Assembly: GCA_048217285.1 (NCBI GenBank)
Contig: DBFWVW010000067.1
Location: 13,306 to 77,305, forward strand
Source: CAG-103 sp048217285
Lineage (GTDB): Bacteria; Bacillota; Clostridia; Oscillospirales; Oscillospiraceae
DNA: 64,000 bases
Direction: 5' to 3'
Every line of letters starts with the position of its first letter. Positions within the stretch are counted from its first letter, which is position 1. Under the pieces are notes generated by a model. The model searched no databases. It had not been told where the DNA came from and saw only the letters and a list, made by a program, of their open reading frames with translations. This document shows positions 15,928 to 24,970 of the stretch, piece by piece. The position numbers were made by a program, and so were the translations under genes.

Positions 15928-18900
15928 ATGAAAAAACGGTTACTGGCTCTGCTGCTGGTGCTGACGATGGTGTTCAGCCTCATGCCGGCAGCGCTGGCCG
16001 CGGACACGGTGGATGTGTCTGCCCTGCCGGAGTATACGGCGGGCGCGGATACGAGCACCGGCGCCGCGTACAAGCTCAGCACGGAGGAGAGCCTGCGGGC
16101 CTTCGCCGCCGCAGTCAAGGCAGATGACGGAAACGGTACATACAATCTTTCCGGCGTTTCGTTCTATCTTGCCGGTGACATCGCCCTTACCGGCACATGG
16201 ACGCCGGTTGGCAGCACGGCAGCCTATGTCGGTGATTTCTTTGCCGGGACGTTCGATGGCTGCGGCCATACGATCAGCGGCCTGAACGTGCAGGGCAGCA
16301 CGACCAATCAGGGCTTGTTTGCTACAATCAATCAGGCGACGATCCGCAATCTGAACGTATCCGGTACGGTCAGCAGCTCTTCCAATTATGTGGGCGGCAT
16401 CGTTGGTAAGGCGCAGGCGGGCACCATCGAGAACTGCAGCTTTTCCGGCAGCGTTTCCAGCAGCAAGAGCGGCGCTTATGTCGGCGGCATTGCCGGCGGA
16501 CTCAACAGCAACAATGTTACGATCAGCGGCTGCGCGAACGCGGCCTCGGTCACCGGCGGCTGCGCCGGCGGCATCCTTGGCTACGGCGGCAGCAACAAGG
16601 TCACGAAGGTCACGATCGAAAACTGTTATAATGCCGGCAGCATTACCGGTTCCAGCAAGGCGGGCGGTATTGTCGGCCAGCTGAGCAAAGGCACCATCGA
16701 AAACTGCTACAGCATTGGCACCATCGACGGCGCGGCGACGCAGAAAGGCGGCATTTTCGCCTTCAGCAATGCCACAATTAAGAATTGCTATTACACGCTG
16801 CCGGAGACGGAATCCGTCGGCGGAACGGCTGCACCGGCCACGCAGATCACCGCTCCCGACGGTCTTGCGGACAAGCTTGGCAACGCTTTCAAAGAGGATA
16901 CGGCAGGGGCAAACAACGGCTACCCCATCCTCGTCTGGCAGGCGGGCGAAGTGGCCCAGCCCGACCCGCGCATCGAGCTGAGCGGCCCGGACACGCTCTG
17001 GCGCACTGCAAATGACGCGCAGCCGCAGGCGACGATCACCGCCAGCTGCAAGGACATGGACGAGAACACGCACGTTGACTGGACGCTGACAGAGGGCGAG
17101 AGCATTGTCACGCTCGAGACGCCGGAGGGCGCGGGCGCGGCCAACCAGTCCGTGATCGTCAGGGCGGTGGCCGGCGGCGCCGGTAAGGCGGTCGTCACGG
17201 CCAGCACGGCTGACGGCATCACGGCAAGCCTTACGATCTATGTCATTCCTCAGATCACGACCGTGGAGCTTGACGGCGTTGCCGCCGTGGGCGAGACGGT
17301 GCGCGCCAAGGTGAATGTCCTCGGCGGCGGAGAGTATGACTACGCAAACTTCCCGGCGCTGAAGATCGCGTGGCGCTATCTCACGGACGCGGACTACAGC
17401 GCGGGCAACACCGGCACCAACGCGTATAAAGAGATCACCGGTACGACCGGCCGGGCGTACACCATCCCGGAGAACATGGCGGGCAACTACCTGTCCTTCC
17501 TGCTCTATGACACGGTCTCCGGAGAATACAAGATGCTCAGCAGCCCGGTACGCATCGCCTCGGCGGAGGAGCGGCTGCTCCAGGCTGATGCCTCGGCGCT
17601 GACGATCGACACTTCGGACATCCGCGCGGCCGCGACGCTTAAGCTGCCGGCGAGCGGGGCCGTGAACAGCTCGGCCATCACGTGGACGAGCTCGGACAGA
17701 AGCATCATCGACCCGGCGACCGGCGCCGTGACCCTACCGGCTGCCGGTATCCGGACCGTCACCCTTTCGGCGACCCTCACGCGCGGCGATGCCACTGCGC
17801 ACCGCAATTTTGATATTCGCGTCTGGTCACAGGCGGAGCTCAACAAGGAAGCCGCCAAGAGCGAGCTGCAGAAGCTTGTGGAGCGGCTCGACGGCACCAT
17901 CACCCTGACGCCGGAATACGGTCAGGACACGAACGTGAACACGATGCTCAGCGTGAAGCTCAACGACGGCAGCATCGCGGTCAGCGTTGCCAATGTGGAG
18001 GAAGTTTCCGGCGGTGCGGGCGTCGCTGCCGACGGCACGATCACTTACTATTACGTCGACCCGAACACCACGCCGCTCATGCACTGCGGTAGCTATTGCG
18101 TCACGTTTACACTCAGCAAGGCCGGCGCGGCCGAGCAGCTGAAGGTTCCGGTTATTATCGGCTGGGACGTGCAGCGTGTGCGCGATGCGATCTCCGGTGA
18201 AATCACGAGCCGGCTGACCACCGAGGGCCTGTGCGCCGCCGGGGAGGACCCGAACCTGCTCACGCAGGATCTGACGCTGCCCAAGATCATCGACGGCAAG
18301 AAGTGGGCGCTCATCTCCTGGACGTCCAGCGATCCGACGGCGATCGCTGTCAGCGACAAAAATCAGCAGACGGCGGGCACGCTCTTTGATCCCTATGTCG
18401 GCGTGGTCAAGACGCCCGCACAGGACAAGACCGTCACCCTCACCGCGACTGTGACCTTCCAGCTCACGGATACGCAGGAGCAGGCCATCACCGTCAGCAA
18501 GGTCTTTACCGTGACCGTCAAGGGGCAGGAGACGACCGTGCGCGAGGATCTGCTGGCCAAGCTCGACGCGGGCTTTGCCGCCTACGGCGGTCTGCGCGAC
18601 GCCGTGACCGGTGAGCTGCTCACACAGCGCGACGGCAAGTACCTCGCCGCAAACGATATTCACTTCCCGACCACGCGCGATTTCGGCGTGGACGGCAGGT
18701 ATACGCCTGTCACCATCACGAGCAGCGATGAAGACACCCTCGTGCCGCCGGATGTGAACAATGCCGCGCGCGTGGAAGTTTACCGTCCGCTGCCCGGGGA
18801 AGCGGCAAAAGATGTCACCGTGACGGTGGCGCTCACGGATTCCGACAGCGGTGTGACGGCGGAGCGCAGCTTCGTGATCGAGGTCCAGCCGCTCACACAG

Positions 18901-20298
18901 GCGGAGATCGACGCGGAGCTCGCGCTCATGGCGCAGGTCAAGGCGCACTATTTTGACGGCATCCGCAACGCCAACACAGACAAAAACACCATCCTCACCG
19001 ATCTGCACCCCTTCCGGGAAGCGTATCGGAACGCGGACGGTGACCTCGTCTGGGTGTATACCGAAGATGCGCTGACCGGCAGCGGCATCGTCCCCGTGGC
19101 GATGGACGGCTGGGAGGCCAGTGAGCAGTGGCGGCTGTTCCGTTCGTCCAATTCCCGCGTGATCAGCCATGAGAACCTGCTCGTGACCCGCCCGGCGGAG
19201 GATCAGACAGTCACGATCCGCAGCGAGCTCTCGAGCGAGACGCTCGGCAAGTATGCCGCGCGCTATCCGGACAACGCGGATTTTCAGGCGCTGAGCCGGC
19301 AGCCGGTTTCGGTGGAGCTGACGGTGATCGGCACGACGCCCGTGGAGCCGACGCCCGTAGAGCCGACGCCCGTGGAGCCGACACCTGTAGAGCCGACGCC
19401 AACGGAGCCGGATTTCAAGACAATCACCGTTACCTTCCAGCTGCACACGGATACCGATGCCTGGATCCTGCCGACGGTGATTCGCGATCTGTCGGAGGGC
19501 ACGACTGCATTCGATGTGTTCCGGCAGGTGCTTGCCGCCAACGGCTATACATATGACGCCAAGGGCAGCTATGTCATGGCGGTCACCGCGCCGGACGGCA
19601 CAAAGGTGGCCGAGTTGAGCAAGGGCCAATATTCCGGCTGGATGTACCGCGTCAACGGCGAGTTCCCGGATTCTTACATGGGCGCATACGAGATCGCCGA
19701 CGGCGATGTGATCGAGGTGTTCTTTACCGCCGACTATACGAAAGAGCCCGGTGCGTTCCTGCCGTTCGTGGATGTGACGAATCACTGGGCCTACACGGAC
19801 ATCAAGCGCGTGTATAACCACGGCTGGATGGTCGGCGAAAGTGCGACGATCTTTGCGCCGGATCAGGCGCTGAGCCGCGCGATGCTTGCCGTCATCCTCT
19901 ACACGATGGCGGGCGAGCCGGCGGTCACGGCGGCCAATCCGTTCTCGGATGTTCCGGTCGGGCAGTGGTATACGGATGCCGTCATCTGGGCGGCGGCCAA
20001 CGGCATCGTTGTCGGCTGCGGTGACGGGACGTTCCGGCCCGATATGGCCGTCACGCGCGCCCAGGCGGCTGTTATGCTCTGCGGTTATGCGGCCTTTACC
20101 GGCGCGGACGTGACGGCGCGCGCCGATCTCTCTGCCTTTGGCGACGCGGCAGACGTTCCGGCCTGGGCGCTGGCCGAAATGCAGTGGGCCAACGCGCAGC
20201 AGCTCATCCTCGGCCGCGACGGCAAGCTGCTCGCACCGAACGCCGCGGCGACCCGTGCCGAGATGGCCTCCATCCTCAGCGGTTACGCTGCAGCATAA
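15928..20298 (+). CDS. Giant surface protein: GLUG repeats, Ig-like domains, DUF4430 and SLH motifs
   Basis: A 1456-residue secreted protein. Order: signal peptide (1-24, nearly the same as in the neighbouring SLH protein); a GLUG-type beta-helix region (about 90-290, repeated GGIVGK / GGIAGG / GGILGY units with IENC turns); a long series of bacterial Ig-like modules (about 350-1130, including several ITWTSSD-type strands); a Pro-Val-Glu-Pro-Thr linker (about 1137-1161); a DUF4430 domain (about 1165-1271, with SGWMYRVNG and DGDVIEVFF); and three SLH motifs (about 1277-1456). It shares leader, signal peptide, DUF4430 and SLH parts with the upstream gene, so the pair arose by duplication with insertion or loss of the long stalk. 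The stalk may hold the DUF4430 head far out from the wall or bind another ligand. Cobalamin-repressed expression is expected from its riboswitch. Confidence 0.88.
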   Translation: MKKRLLALLLVLTMVFSLMPAALAADTVDVSALPEYTAGADTSTGAAYKLSTEESLRAFAAAVKADDGNGTYNLSGVSFYLAGDIALTGTWTPVGSTAAYVGDFFAGTFDGCGHTISGLNVQGSTTNQGLFATINQATIRNLNVSGTVSSSSNYVGGIVGKAQAGTIENCSFSGSVSSSKSGAYVGGIAGGLNSNNVTISGCANAASVTGGCAGGILGYGGSNKVTKVTIENCYNAGSITGSSKAGGIVGQLSKGTIENCYSIGTIDGAATQKGGIFAFSNATIKNCYYTLPETESVGGTAAPATQITAPDGLADKLGNAFKEDTAGANNGYPILVWQAGEVAQPDPRIELSGPDTLWRTANDAQPQATITASCKDMDENTHVDWTLTEGESIVTLETPEGAGAANQSVIVRAVAGGAGKAVVTASTADGITASLTIYVIPQITTVELDGVAAVGETVRAKVNVLGGGEYDYANFPALKIAWRYLTDADYSAGNTGTNAYKEITGTTGRAYTIPENMAGNYLSFLLYDTVSGEYKMLSSPVRIASAEERLLQADASALTIDTSDIRAAATLKLPASGAVNSSAITWTSSDRSIIDPATGAVTLPAAGIRTVTLSATLTRGDATAHRNFDIRVWSQAELNKEAAKSELQKLVERLDGTITLTPEYGQDTNVNTMLSVKLNDGSIAVSVANVEEVSGGAGVAADGTITYYYVDPNTTPLMHCGSYCVTFTLSKAGAAEQLKVPVIIGWDVQRVRDAISGEITSRLTTEGLCAAGEDPNLLTQDLTLPKIIDGKKWALISWTSSDPTAIAVSDKNQQTAGTLFDPYVGVVKTPAQDKTVTLTATVTFQLTDTQEQAITVSKVFTVTVKGQETTVREDLLAKLDAGFAAYGGLRDAVTGELLTQRDGKYLAANDIHFPTTRDFGVDGRYTPVTITSSDEDTLVPPDVNNAARVEVYRPLPGEAAKDVTVTVALTDSDSGVTAERSFVIEVQPLTQAEIDAELALMAQVKAHYFDGIRNANTDKNTILTDLHPFREAYRNADGDLVWVYTEDALTGSGIVPVAMDGWEASEQWRLFRSSNSRVISHENLLVTRPAEDQTVTIRSELSSETLGKYAARYPDNADFQALSRQPVSVELTVIGTTPVEPTPVEPTPVEPTPVEPTPTEPDFKTITVTFQLHTDTDAWILPTVIRDLSEGTTAFDVFRQVLAANGYTYDAKGSYVMAVTAPDGTKVAELSKGQYSGWMYRVNGEFPDSYMGAYEIADGDVIEVFFTADYTKEPGAFLPFVDVTNHWAYTDIKRVYNHGWMVGESATIFAPDQALSRAMLAVILYTMAGEPAVTAANPFSDVPVGQWYTDAVIWAAANGIVVGCGDGTFRPDMAVTRAQAAVMLCGYAAFTGADVTARADLSAFGDAADVPAWALAEMQWANAQQLILGRDGKLLAPNAAATRAEMASILSGYAAA
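19336..19410 (+). repeat. Five tandem 15-bp repeats coding the Pro-rich linker
   Basis: Five consecutive 15-base units (type ACGCCCGTGGAGCCG, with third-base changes in later units) encode TPVEP repeated, the hinge just before the DUF4430 domain. Such in-frame arrays change length easily by slippage, so linker length may vary between strains. Confidence 0.9.
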
Positions 20299-20328
20299 GC
20301 GAAAGCGGGAAAGACCCAAAGCATAAGC

Positions 20329-20361
20329 AATGCCCCCGGACGGCCATCCGGGGGCATTTTG
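20329..20361 (+). terminator. Terminator of the giant SLH gene
   Basis: A 12-bp stem (AATGCCCCCGGA with TCCGGGGGCATT), 6-base loop, then TTT. It lies between convergent genes. Confidence 0.88.
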
Positions 20362-20370
20362 CGCTTGTGT

Positions 20371-20958
20371 TTACTTTTTCGTGCCGCAGACCTGATACAT
20401 CCTGTCGTCCGAGATGACGATGTCTACGTCAAAATATGGGGCCATGAGCGCGGCAAGCTCCGTCTCGCTGATCAGCGAGACGGAGACCGTGCTGGCCGAG
20501 CCGGCGTGGTGCCGGTCGAGCATGGCGCGGCTCATGCCATGCGCGATGGACAGGCGTCCGCCGGTTTTGAGCAGTGTTGCCAGATGTGCAATCAGACGCG
20601 CCGGATCGGGGAAGTGCGGGAAGGCGTTGTAGACCATGCAGCAGTCAAACGGCTGCGGGAGCGGCACGGTCTCAATGTCGCCGCAGAGCACGGTCACGCG
20701 CGCATCCGGGAACTTTTCGGCGGCACGCCGGGCCATTTCCGGGGCAATGTCCACACCGGTGACGCTGTGTACATCCCGCGCCAGGTAGTCTGGGAAGAGC
20801 ACACCCGTGCCGCAGGCCACGTCGAGCACGTCCACGCCCGCGCGGATGCCGGCGTTGTCGACAATGGTGCGGATGACCGGTTCGTTGCGGATCAGTTCTG
20901 CGTCCCAGTCGGGGGCGCAGCGGTCAAAAAACGAAATGACGTCCTTTTGATCAATCAT
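20371..20958 (-). CDS. Class I SAM-dependent methyltransferase
   Basis: A 195-residue Rossmann-fold methyltransferase. The SAM-binding motif VLDVACGTGVL is near residues 44-54, the acidic GVD at about 68 and the LCGDIE motif near 91; VYNAFPHFPDP follows. The acceptor is unknown. Its ATG overlaps the end of the ECF S-component gene by 8 bases, so it is coupled to the ECF operon (ecfA1-ecfA2-ecfT-ecfS-methyltransferase, minus strand). A link to the imported substrate is likely but not proven; a general role such as a quinone or small-molecule methylase is the alternative. Confidence 0.85.
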   Translation of the reverse strand: MIDQKDVISFFDRCAPDWDAELIRNEPVIRTIVDNAGIRAGVDVLDVACGTGVLFPDYLARDVHSVTGVDIAPEMARRAAEKFPDARVTVLCGDIETVPLPQPFDCCMVYNAFPHFPDPARLIAHLATLLKTGGRLSIAHGMSRAMLDRHHAGSASTVSVSLISETELAALMAPYFDVDIVISDDRMYQVCGTKK

Positions 20959-21511
20959 GCTCAGGCACCTCTTTCGGGTACCGCTCGGGGATGAGACGCG
21001 CTTTCATGAGCGCGAACACAATGCTCGGGATGAACACGAGCTGGATCACGGTGCCGGGCCAGCTCTTGACGACGGAGCCTGCAACCCACGTTGCCATGGA
21101 GTAGCTGCCGCGCGCGAAGATGAGCGCATTGACCAGACCGTTGACGATGCGGCCGGCGACGATGGCGACGATGAGACTGATGTAGAGGTCGGCGTAAACG
21201 TGCCGCGTGCGCACGCAGCGCATCATGATGCCGGCAATCAGACCGTAGACGGCCAGCTCGATCATCATCGACGGCAGAATGCTTACCGGGGGCATGCCGC
21301 TCAGTGCGTTCGAGAGCACGGGACCGGCCAGACCGCACAGCAGGCCAAACTGCCAGCCGCACACGAGGCCGCACAGGAAGACGGGAATGTGCATCGGGCA
21401 GAAGATCTGACCCGCGCCCTGAATGCCGTGAAACAGCAGCGGCAGCACATAGCACAGGGCGATGCACACGGCGGTGATGATGGATTTTTTGACGGTAGAC
21501 ATGGTTTTCAT
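20951..21511 (-). CDS. ECF transporter S component (substrate-binding membrane subunit)
   Basis: A 186-residue protein with about six membrane helices and the signature of one ECF S-component subgroup: CPMHIPVFLCG near residues 38-48, then a Gly-rich helix and SGMPP near 71. S components bind a vitamin or its precursor with high affinity and dock on the EcfT/A module. The substrate of this subgroup cannot be fixed from sequence; vitamin precursors, including corrinoid-related ones, are candidates, and the convergent B12-riboswitch genes next door make the latter worth testing. It lies in the same operon as its energising module, just after ecfT. Confidence 0.85.
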   Translation of the reverse strand: MKTMSTVKKSIITAVCIALCYVLPLLFHGIQGAGQIFCPMHIPVFLCGLVCGWQFGLLCGLAGPVLSNALSGMPPVSILPSMMIELAVYGLIAGIMMRCVRTRHVYADLYISLIVAIVAGRIVNGLVNALIFARGSYSMATWVAGSVVKSWPGTVIQLVFIPSIVFALMKARLIPERYPKEVPEHD

Positions 21512-21539
21512 GGGCTTTTATTCCTTTCTGATTTTGAAT

Positions 21540-22328
21540 TTACAGAAGTATCTCTGCTGCGCACACAAGGGCACACAGCGCAAGCGCACCCCAGCCGCTC
21601 AGCGGCAGGGGAACGGACTTTTTTCGGGTGCGGCCGCGCGCGCCGCGGTAGCCGCGGGCCTCCATAGCCATGGCGAGTTCGTCAGCGCGTTTGAATGCGC
21701 TCAGAAAGATCGGCACGATCAGCGGCAGCATGGCCTGCGCGCGCTCGTGCAGGCGGCGGCTTTCAAAGCGCGCGCCGCGCGCAATCTGCGCCTTGCGGAT
21801 GGTGTCGGTCTCCTCGAGCAGCGTCGGGATAAACTGCACGGCGACGGACAGGATCATGGCGATGTCCTCGACCGGGAGCCGCACGAGCCGCAGCGGGCTG
21901 AGCAGCGTCTGGATCGCGCCGGTGATCCCGAGCGGCGGCGTCGTACATGTGAGCACGTTGCTCATCACGAGAATGAGCGCCAGCCGCACCGTCACCTGCG
22001 CGCCCTGCACGATGCCGGGCACGGACAGTGTGAGGATCCACCAGTGCCAGTTGGCGTCGTCCGTGGCGAAAAACAGGGCGTTCATCACAAAGATGAGCAG
22101 GAAAAACCAGCCCATGCGCGCAACGGACGCGAGCGCGGTGCGCAGCGGCAGGCCGCAGACAGCCACGACGGCGGCCGTGACGGCGAGCAGCAGCGCGTAG
22201 CCAAGCCAGGAGCTTGTGCACACGGTGGCGGCGATGAGGAGGAGAAAGCCGAAAAACTTTGCCCGCGCGTCCAGCCGGTGCAAAATCGAACTGCCGGGGG
22301 TGAACTGCCCGGTCAGGTGTTCCCTCAT
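21540..22328 (-). CDS. ecfT: ECF transporter transmembrane subunit EcfT
   Basis: A 262-residue CbiQ/EcfT-type protein with several membrane helices and the two coupling-helix motifs ARGARF (about residue 187) and MEARGYRG (about 232), which bind the two ATPases and transmit movement to the S component. Its ATG overlaps the stop of ecfA2 by 4 bases. Basic residues after the second motif match the family. Confidence 0.93.
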   Translation of the reverse strand: MREHLTGQFTPGSSILHRLDARAKFFGFLLLIAATVCTSSWLGYALLLAVTAAVVAVCGLPLRTALASVARMGWFFLLIFVMNALFFATDDANWHWWILTLSVPGIVQGAQVTVRLALILVMSNVLTCTTPPLGITGAIQTLLSPLRLVRLPVEDIAMILSVAVQFIPTLLEETDTIRKAQIARGARFESRRLHERAQAMLPLIVPIFLSAFKRADELAMAMEARGYRGARGRTRKKSVPLPLSGWGALALCALVCAAEILL

Positions 22329-23182
22329 GGGCGGCCACCGCCCTTCGCGCGCAGCACGGCCGCGAGCAGCGCGTCATAGCTTGCAATGTCCTGCGGAATG
22401 TCCAGCCCGCCCTGTTTAAGCAGGGCAGCGGCGGTGCGGCTCTGCGGTACGCCCAGCCGGTGCGCGCGCATCCAGTCGAGGTCGGCATAGATCTCTTCCG
22501 GTGTGCCGTCGCGCATGAGTTGCCCGCCTTCCAGTACGAGCAGCCGCTGCGCATATGCGCCCAGACAGTCGGCATTGTGCGAGACCATGAGAATGGTCAT
22601 GCCGCCGCGATTGAGCTCGGTGATGAGCTGCAAAAACGACTCGCGGCCGAGCGGATCGAGGCCCGCGATCGGCTCGTCGAGAATGAGATACTCCGGCCTT
22701 GTTGCCAGCACGCCCGCGATGGCCACGCGCCGCTTTTCTCCGCCGGAGAGGCCCATCGGCGGCTGGTCGTGGATCTTCTCGAATGAGAAGCCAACCGTTT
22801 CGAGCGCCCAGCGCACGCGCGCCTGCTTTTCGGCGGCACTCAGGCCGCTGTGCTTCAGGCCGAAGGCCACGTCTTTTTCCACGGTCGTTTCAAAGAGCTG
22901 GCACTCCGGGTACTGGAACACAATGCCGACCTTGCGCCGCAGAATGCTGCGGTCATAGCGGCGGGCGTGGATGTCCTGCCCGTCGAGCATGACGGTGCCG
23001 GCCGTCGGCGTGAGCAGGCCGGCCATGATCTGAATGAGCGTGGACTTGCCGCAGCCGGTGCGGCCGAGAATGCCGATGAAGCTGCCGTTTTCAACTGTGA
23101 CGGATACATCGCGCAGCGCAGTGACCTCAAAAGGTGTCCCCGCGCTGTAGACACACGTCAGATTCGTTACTGTGATCGGCAT
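22325..23182 (-). CDS. ecfA2: ECF transporter ATP-binding subunit EcfA2
   Basis: A 285-residue ABC ATPase with Walker A GRTGCGKST (about residues 39-47), Q-loop FQYPECQLF (typical of EcfA), signature LSGGEKRR (about 144-151) and Walker B ILDEP. It overlaps ecfA1 by 16 bases and ecfT by 4 bases. Together with EcfA1 it powers the transporter. Confidence 0.94.
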   Translation of the reverse strand: MPITVTNLTCVYSAGTPFEVTALRDVSVTVENGSFIGILGRTGCGKSTLIQIMAGLLTPTAGTVMLDGQDIHARRYDRSILRRKVGIVFQYPECQLFETTVEKDVAFGLKHSGLSAAEKQARVRWALETVGFSFEKIHDQPPMGLSGGEKRRVAIAGVLATRPEYLILDEPIAGLDPLGRESFLQLITELNRGGMTILMVSHNADCLGAYAQRLLVLEGGQLMRDGTPEEIYADLDWMRAHRLGVPQSRTAAALLKQGGLDIPQDIASYDALLAAVLRAKGGGRP

Positions 23183-23991
23183 AGTTCCTCCGCAAGCTCT
23201 TCAAGTGTCAGCGGGCAGCGGGCGAGCACGATCCCAGCCTGCTTCAGATCATAGTACATCTGCACCGGCATCGGTGGCGTGAGCCCTGCCGCAGCCAGCA
23301 GCTCCGGCTGCGTGAGCATCTCGCGTGCCGTGCCGCCGGCAATCATTTTGCCGTTGTGGATGAGATAGACGCGGTCGGCGCCGATGGCTTCTTCGATGTA
23401 GTGCGTGATCATGACGACGGTCTTGTGCTGCTGTACGTGCAGACGGTGGATCGTGCGCAGCACCTCTTGCCGGCCGTCGGGGTCGAGCATGGCGGTGGCT
23501 TCGTCGAACACCAGAATGTCCGGGGACAGGGCCAGCACGCCGGCCAGCGCCACGCGCTGCTTTTGCCCGCCGGAGAGCGTGTGCGTCGCGCGGTTTTCAT
23601 AGCCCGCCATGTCCACGGCTGCGAGCGCCGCGGCCACGCGCGCGGGGATTTCGGTTTCCGGTACGCCGTAGTTTTCCAGTCCGAAGGCCACATCCTCGCC
23701 CACGATCGTGGACACGAACTGGTTGTCCGGATTTTGAAACACCATGCCGACTTTGCGCCGCAGCGCCCAGCGGTTGGCGGGGTCGGCGGCGTCCATGCCG
23801 TCGACGGTCAGTGTGCCGTGCTGCAGCGGCAGCAGGGCGTTGAAGTGCTTGACGAGCGTGGATTTGCCGCAGCCGTTGTGCCCGAGCACGGCCACGAACT
23901 CGCCGGGTGCAACGTGCAGCTCTATGCCGTTGAGCGAGCGGCGGCCGCCCGGCCCATCGTAGGAAAATCGAATGTCATGTGCATCAATCAT
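23167..23991 (-). CDS. ecfA1: ECF transporter ATP-binding subunit EcfA1
   Basis: A 274-residue ABC ATPase: Walker A GHNGCGKST (about residues 35-43), Q-loop FQNPDNQF, signature LSGGQKQR and Walker B VFDEATAMLD, all as in EcfA1. The start was placed at the ATG of 23989-23991, giving MIDAHDI; an ATG six codons upstream is possible. The frame runs far upstream, but over the promoter. It is the first gene of the ECF operon, read from a minus promoter at 24059-24031. Confidence 0.93.
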   Translation of the reverse strand: MIDAHDIRFSYDGPGGRRSLNGIELHVAPGEFVAVLGHNGCGKSTLVKHFNALLPLQHGTLTVDGMDAADPANRWALRRKVGMVFQNPDNQFVSTIVGEDVAFGLENYGVPETEIPARVAAALAAVDMAGYENRATHTLSGGQKQRVALAGVLALSPDILVFDEATAMLDPDGRQEVLRTIHRLHVQQHKTVVMITHYIEEAIGADRVYLIHNGKMIAGGTAREMLTQPELLAAAGLTPPMPVQMYYDLKQAGIVLARCPLTLEELAEELCRSQ

Positions 23992-24030
23992 GATCAGACC
24001 GTCCATACTCTCTATCGTGTATTTGACACA

Positions 24031-24147
24031 AGTATAACAAAAAAACAACGGCCGCGCAAGCCCGGTGGGGGGATATTCGCGCAAAAAAACACCGTGTTGT
24101 GCAAATCCGCGCCTCCGGTTGACGCGCGCGCGCTTTGGCGGTAAAAT
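24031..24147. promoter_or_regulatory. Divergent promoters for the ECF operon and the YugP gene
   Basis: Minus strand: TTGCGC (24059-24054), 17 bases, TATACT (24036-24031), driving ecfA1. Plus strand: TTGACG (24119-24124), 17 bases, TAAAAT (24142-24147), driving the zinc peptidase. Confidence 0.7.
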
Positions 24148-24176
24148 AGCAGCACGAACCAGAAAGGACGACTGCC

Positions 24177-24881
24177 ATGTACAACGGTTATTATTATGGC
24201 TTTGATACAACGTATCTGCTGCTGGTCGTGCCGGCACTGCTCATCGCGCTCATTGCGCAGGTCCAGGTCAAGAGCGCGTTTTCGCGCTATGCGCGTGTGC
24301 GCTGCACGAGCGGCCTGACCGGCGCGCAGGCGGCGCAGCGCATCCTGCAGGCCAACGGCATCACGGATGTGCGCATTGAGCACATTTCCGGCAAGCTGAC
24401 CGACCATTTCGACCCGCAGGCGAAGGTCATCCGCCTCTCGGACGAGGTCTACGGCGTCGCGTCGATCGCGGCCGTAGGCGTTGCGGCGCACGAGGCCGGC
24501 CACGCCGTGCAGTATGCCACGGACTATGCGCCCATCCGCATCCGCGCGGCCATCATTCCGGCCACGCGCATCGGCTCGAACCTCTCGTGGCCGCTGCTCA
24601 TCGTGGGGCTGATCTTTAACTGGTCGGTGCTCGTCTGGGCGGGCATCCTGCTCTTCGGCCTCGTGACGGTGTTCCAGCTTGCGACACTGCCGGTGGAGTT
24701 TAACGCTTCCCGCCGGGCGCTGGAGGCGATCGAGTCGCGCGGCCTGCTCACGGATGGCGAGCTGCGCGGCGCGCGCAGCGTGCTGCGGGCGGCTGCCATG
24801 ACGTATGTTGCGGCGCTGCTGGTGTCGTTTGCGCAGCTGCTGCGGCTGATCATTCTCTACGGCAATCGCCGCCGGGATTGA
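24177..24881 (+). CDS. YugP-type membrane zinc metallopeptidase
   Basis: A 234-residue membrane protein of the YugP/peptidase_Zn family. An amino-terminal helix (about 11-28) precedes the zinc motif VAAHEAGHAVQ (about residues 104-114), followed by two or three helices. The likely activity is intramembrane or membrane-proximal proteolysis; its substrate is unknown. It is transcribed alone between its own promoter and a hairpin at 24916-24949. Confidence 0.9.
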   Translation: MYNGYYYGFDTTYLLLVVPALLIALIAQVQVKSAFSRYARVRCTSGLTGAQAAQRILQANGITDVRIEHISGKLTDHFDPQAKVIRLSDEVYGVASIAAVGVAAHEAGHAVQYATDYAPIRIRAAIIPATRIGSNLSWPLLIVGLIFNWSVLVWAGILLFGLVTVFQLATLPVEFNASRRALEAIESRGLLTDGELRGARSVLRAAAMTYVAALLVSFAQLLRLIILYGNRRRD

Positions 24882-24949
24882 CACAGCCGTTGCAATCGGA
24901 GCCAAACTATCGTAAAATAGCAGGTGCGGGGCCAACCGCACCTGCTATT
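24878..24949 (+). promoter_or_regulatory. Hairpin ending yugP, overlapping a promoter for the two-component genes
   Basis: A 14-bp stem (24916-24929 with 24936-24949) is followed by TTTC and can end yugP. TTGCAA (24890-24895), 17 bases, TAAAAT (24913-24918) forms a promoter that runs into the same hairpin, so the response regulator mRNA would start inside it. Confidence 0.65.
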
Positions 24950-24970
24950 TTTCTGCCCGGGAGGGATCTC

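Noticed and set aside
19336..19410. A CRISPR-like array
   Set aside because: The 15-bp units are contiguous, in frame and encode a Pro-rich linker; there are no spacers.
17827..20319. An 830-codon antisense frame over the giant SLH gene
   Set aside because: Typical shadow of a GC-rich gene; Arg/His/Ala-rich product without domains, and the sense frame has clear SLH and DUF4430 motifs.
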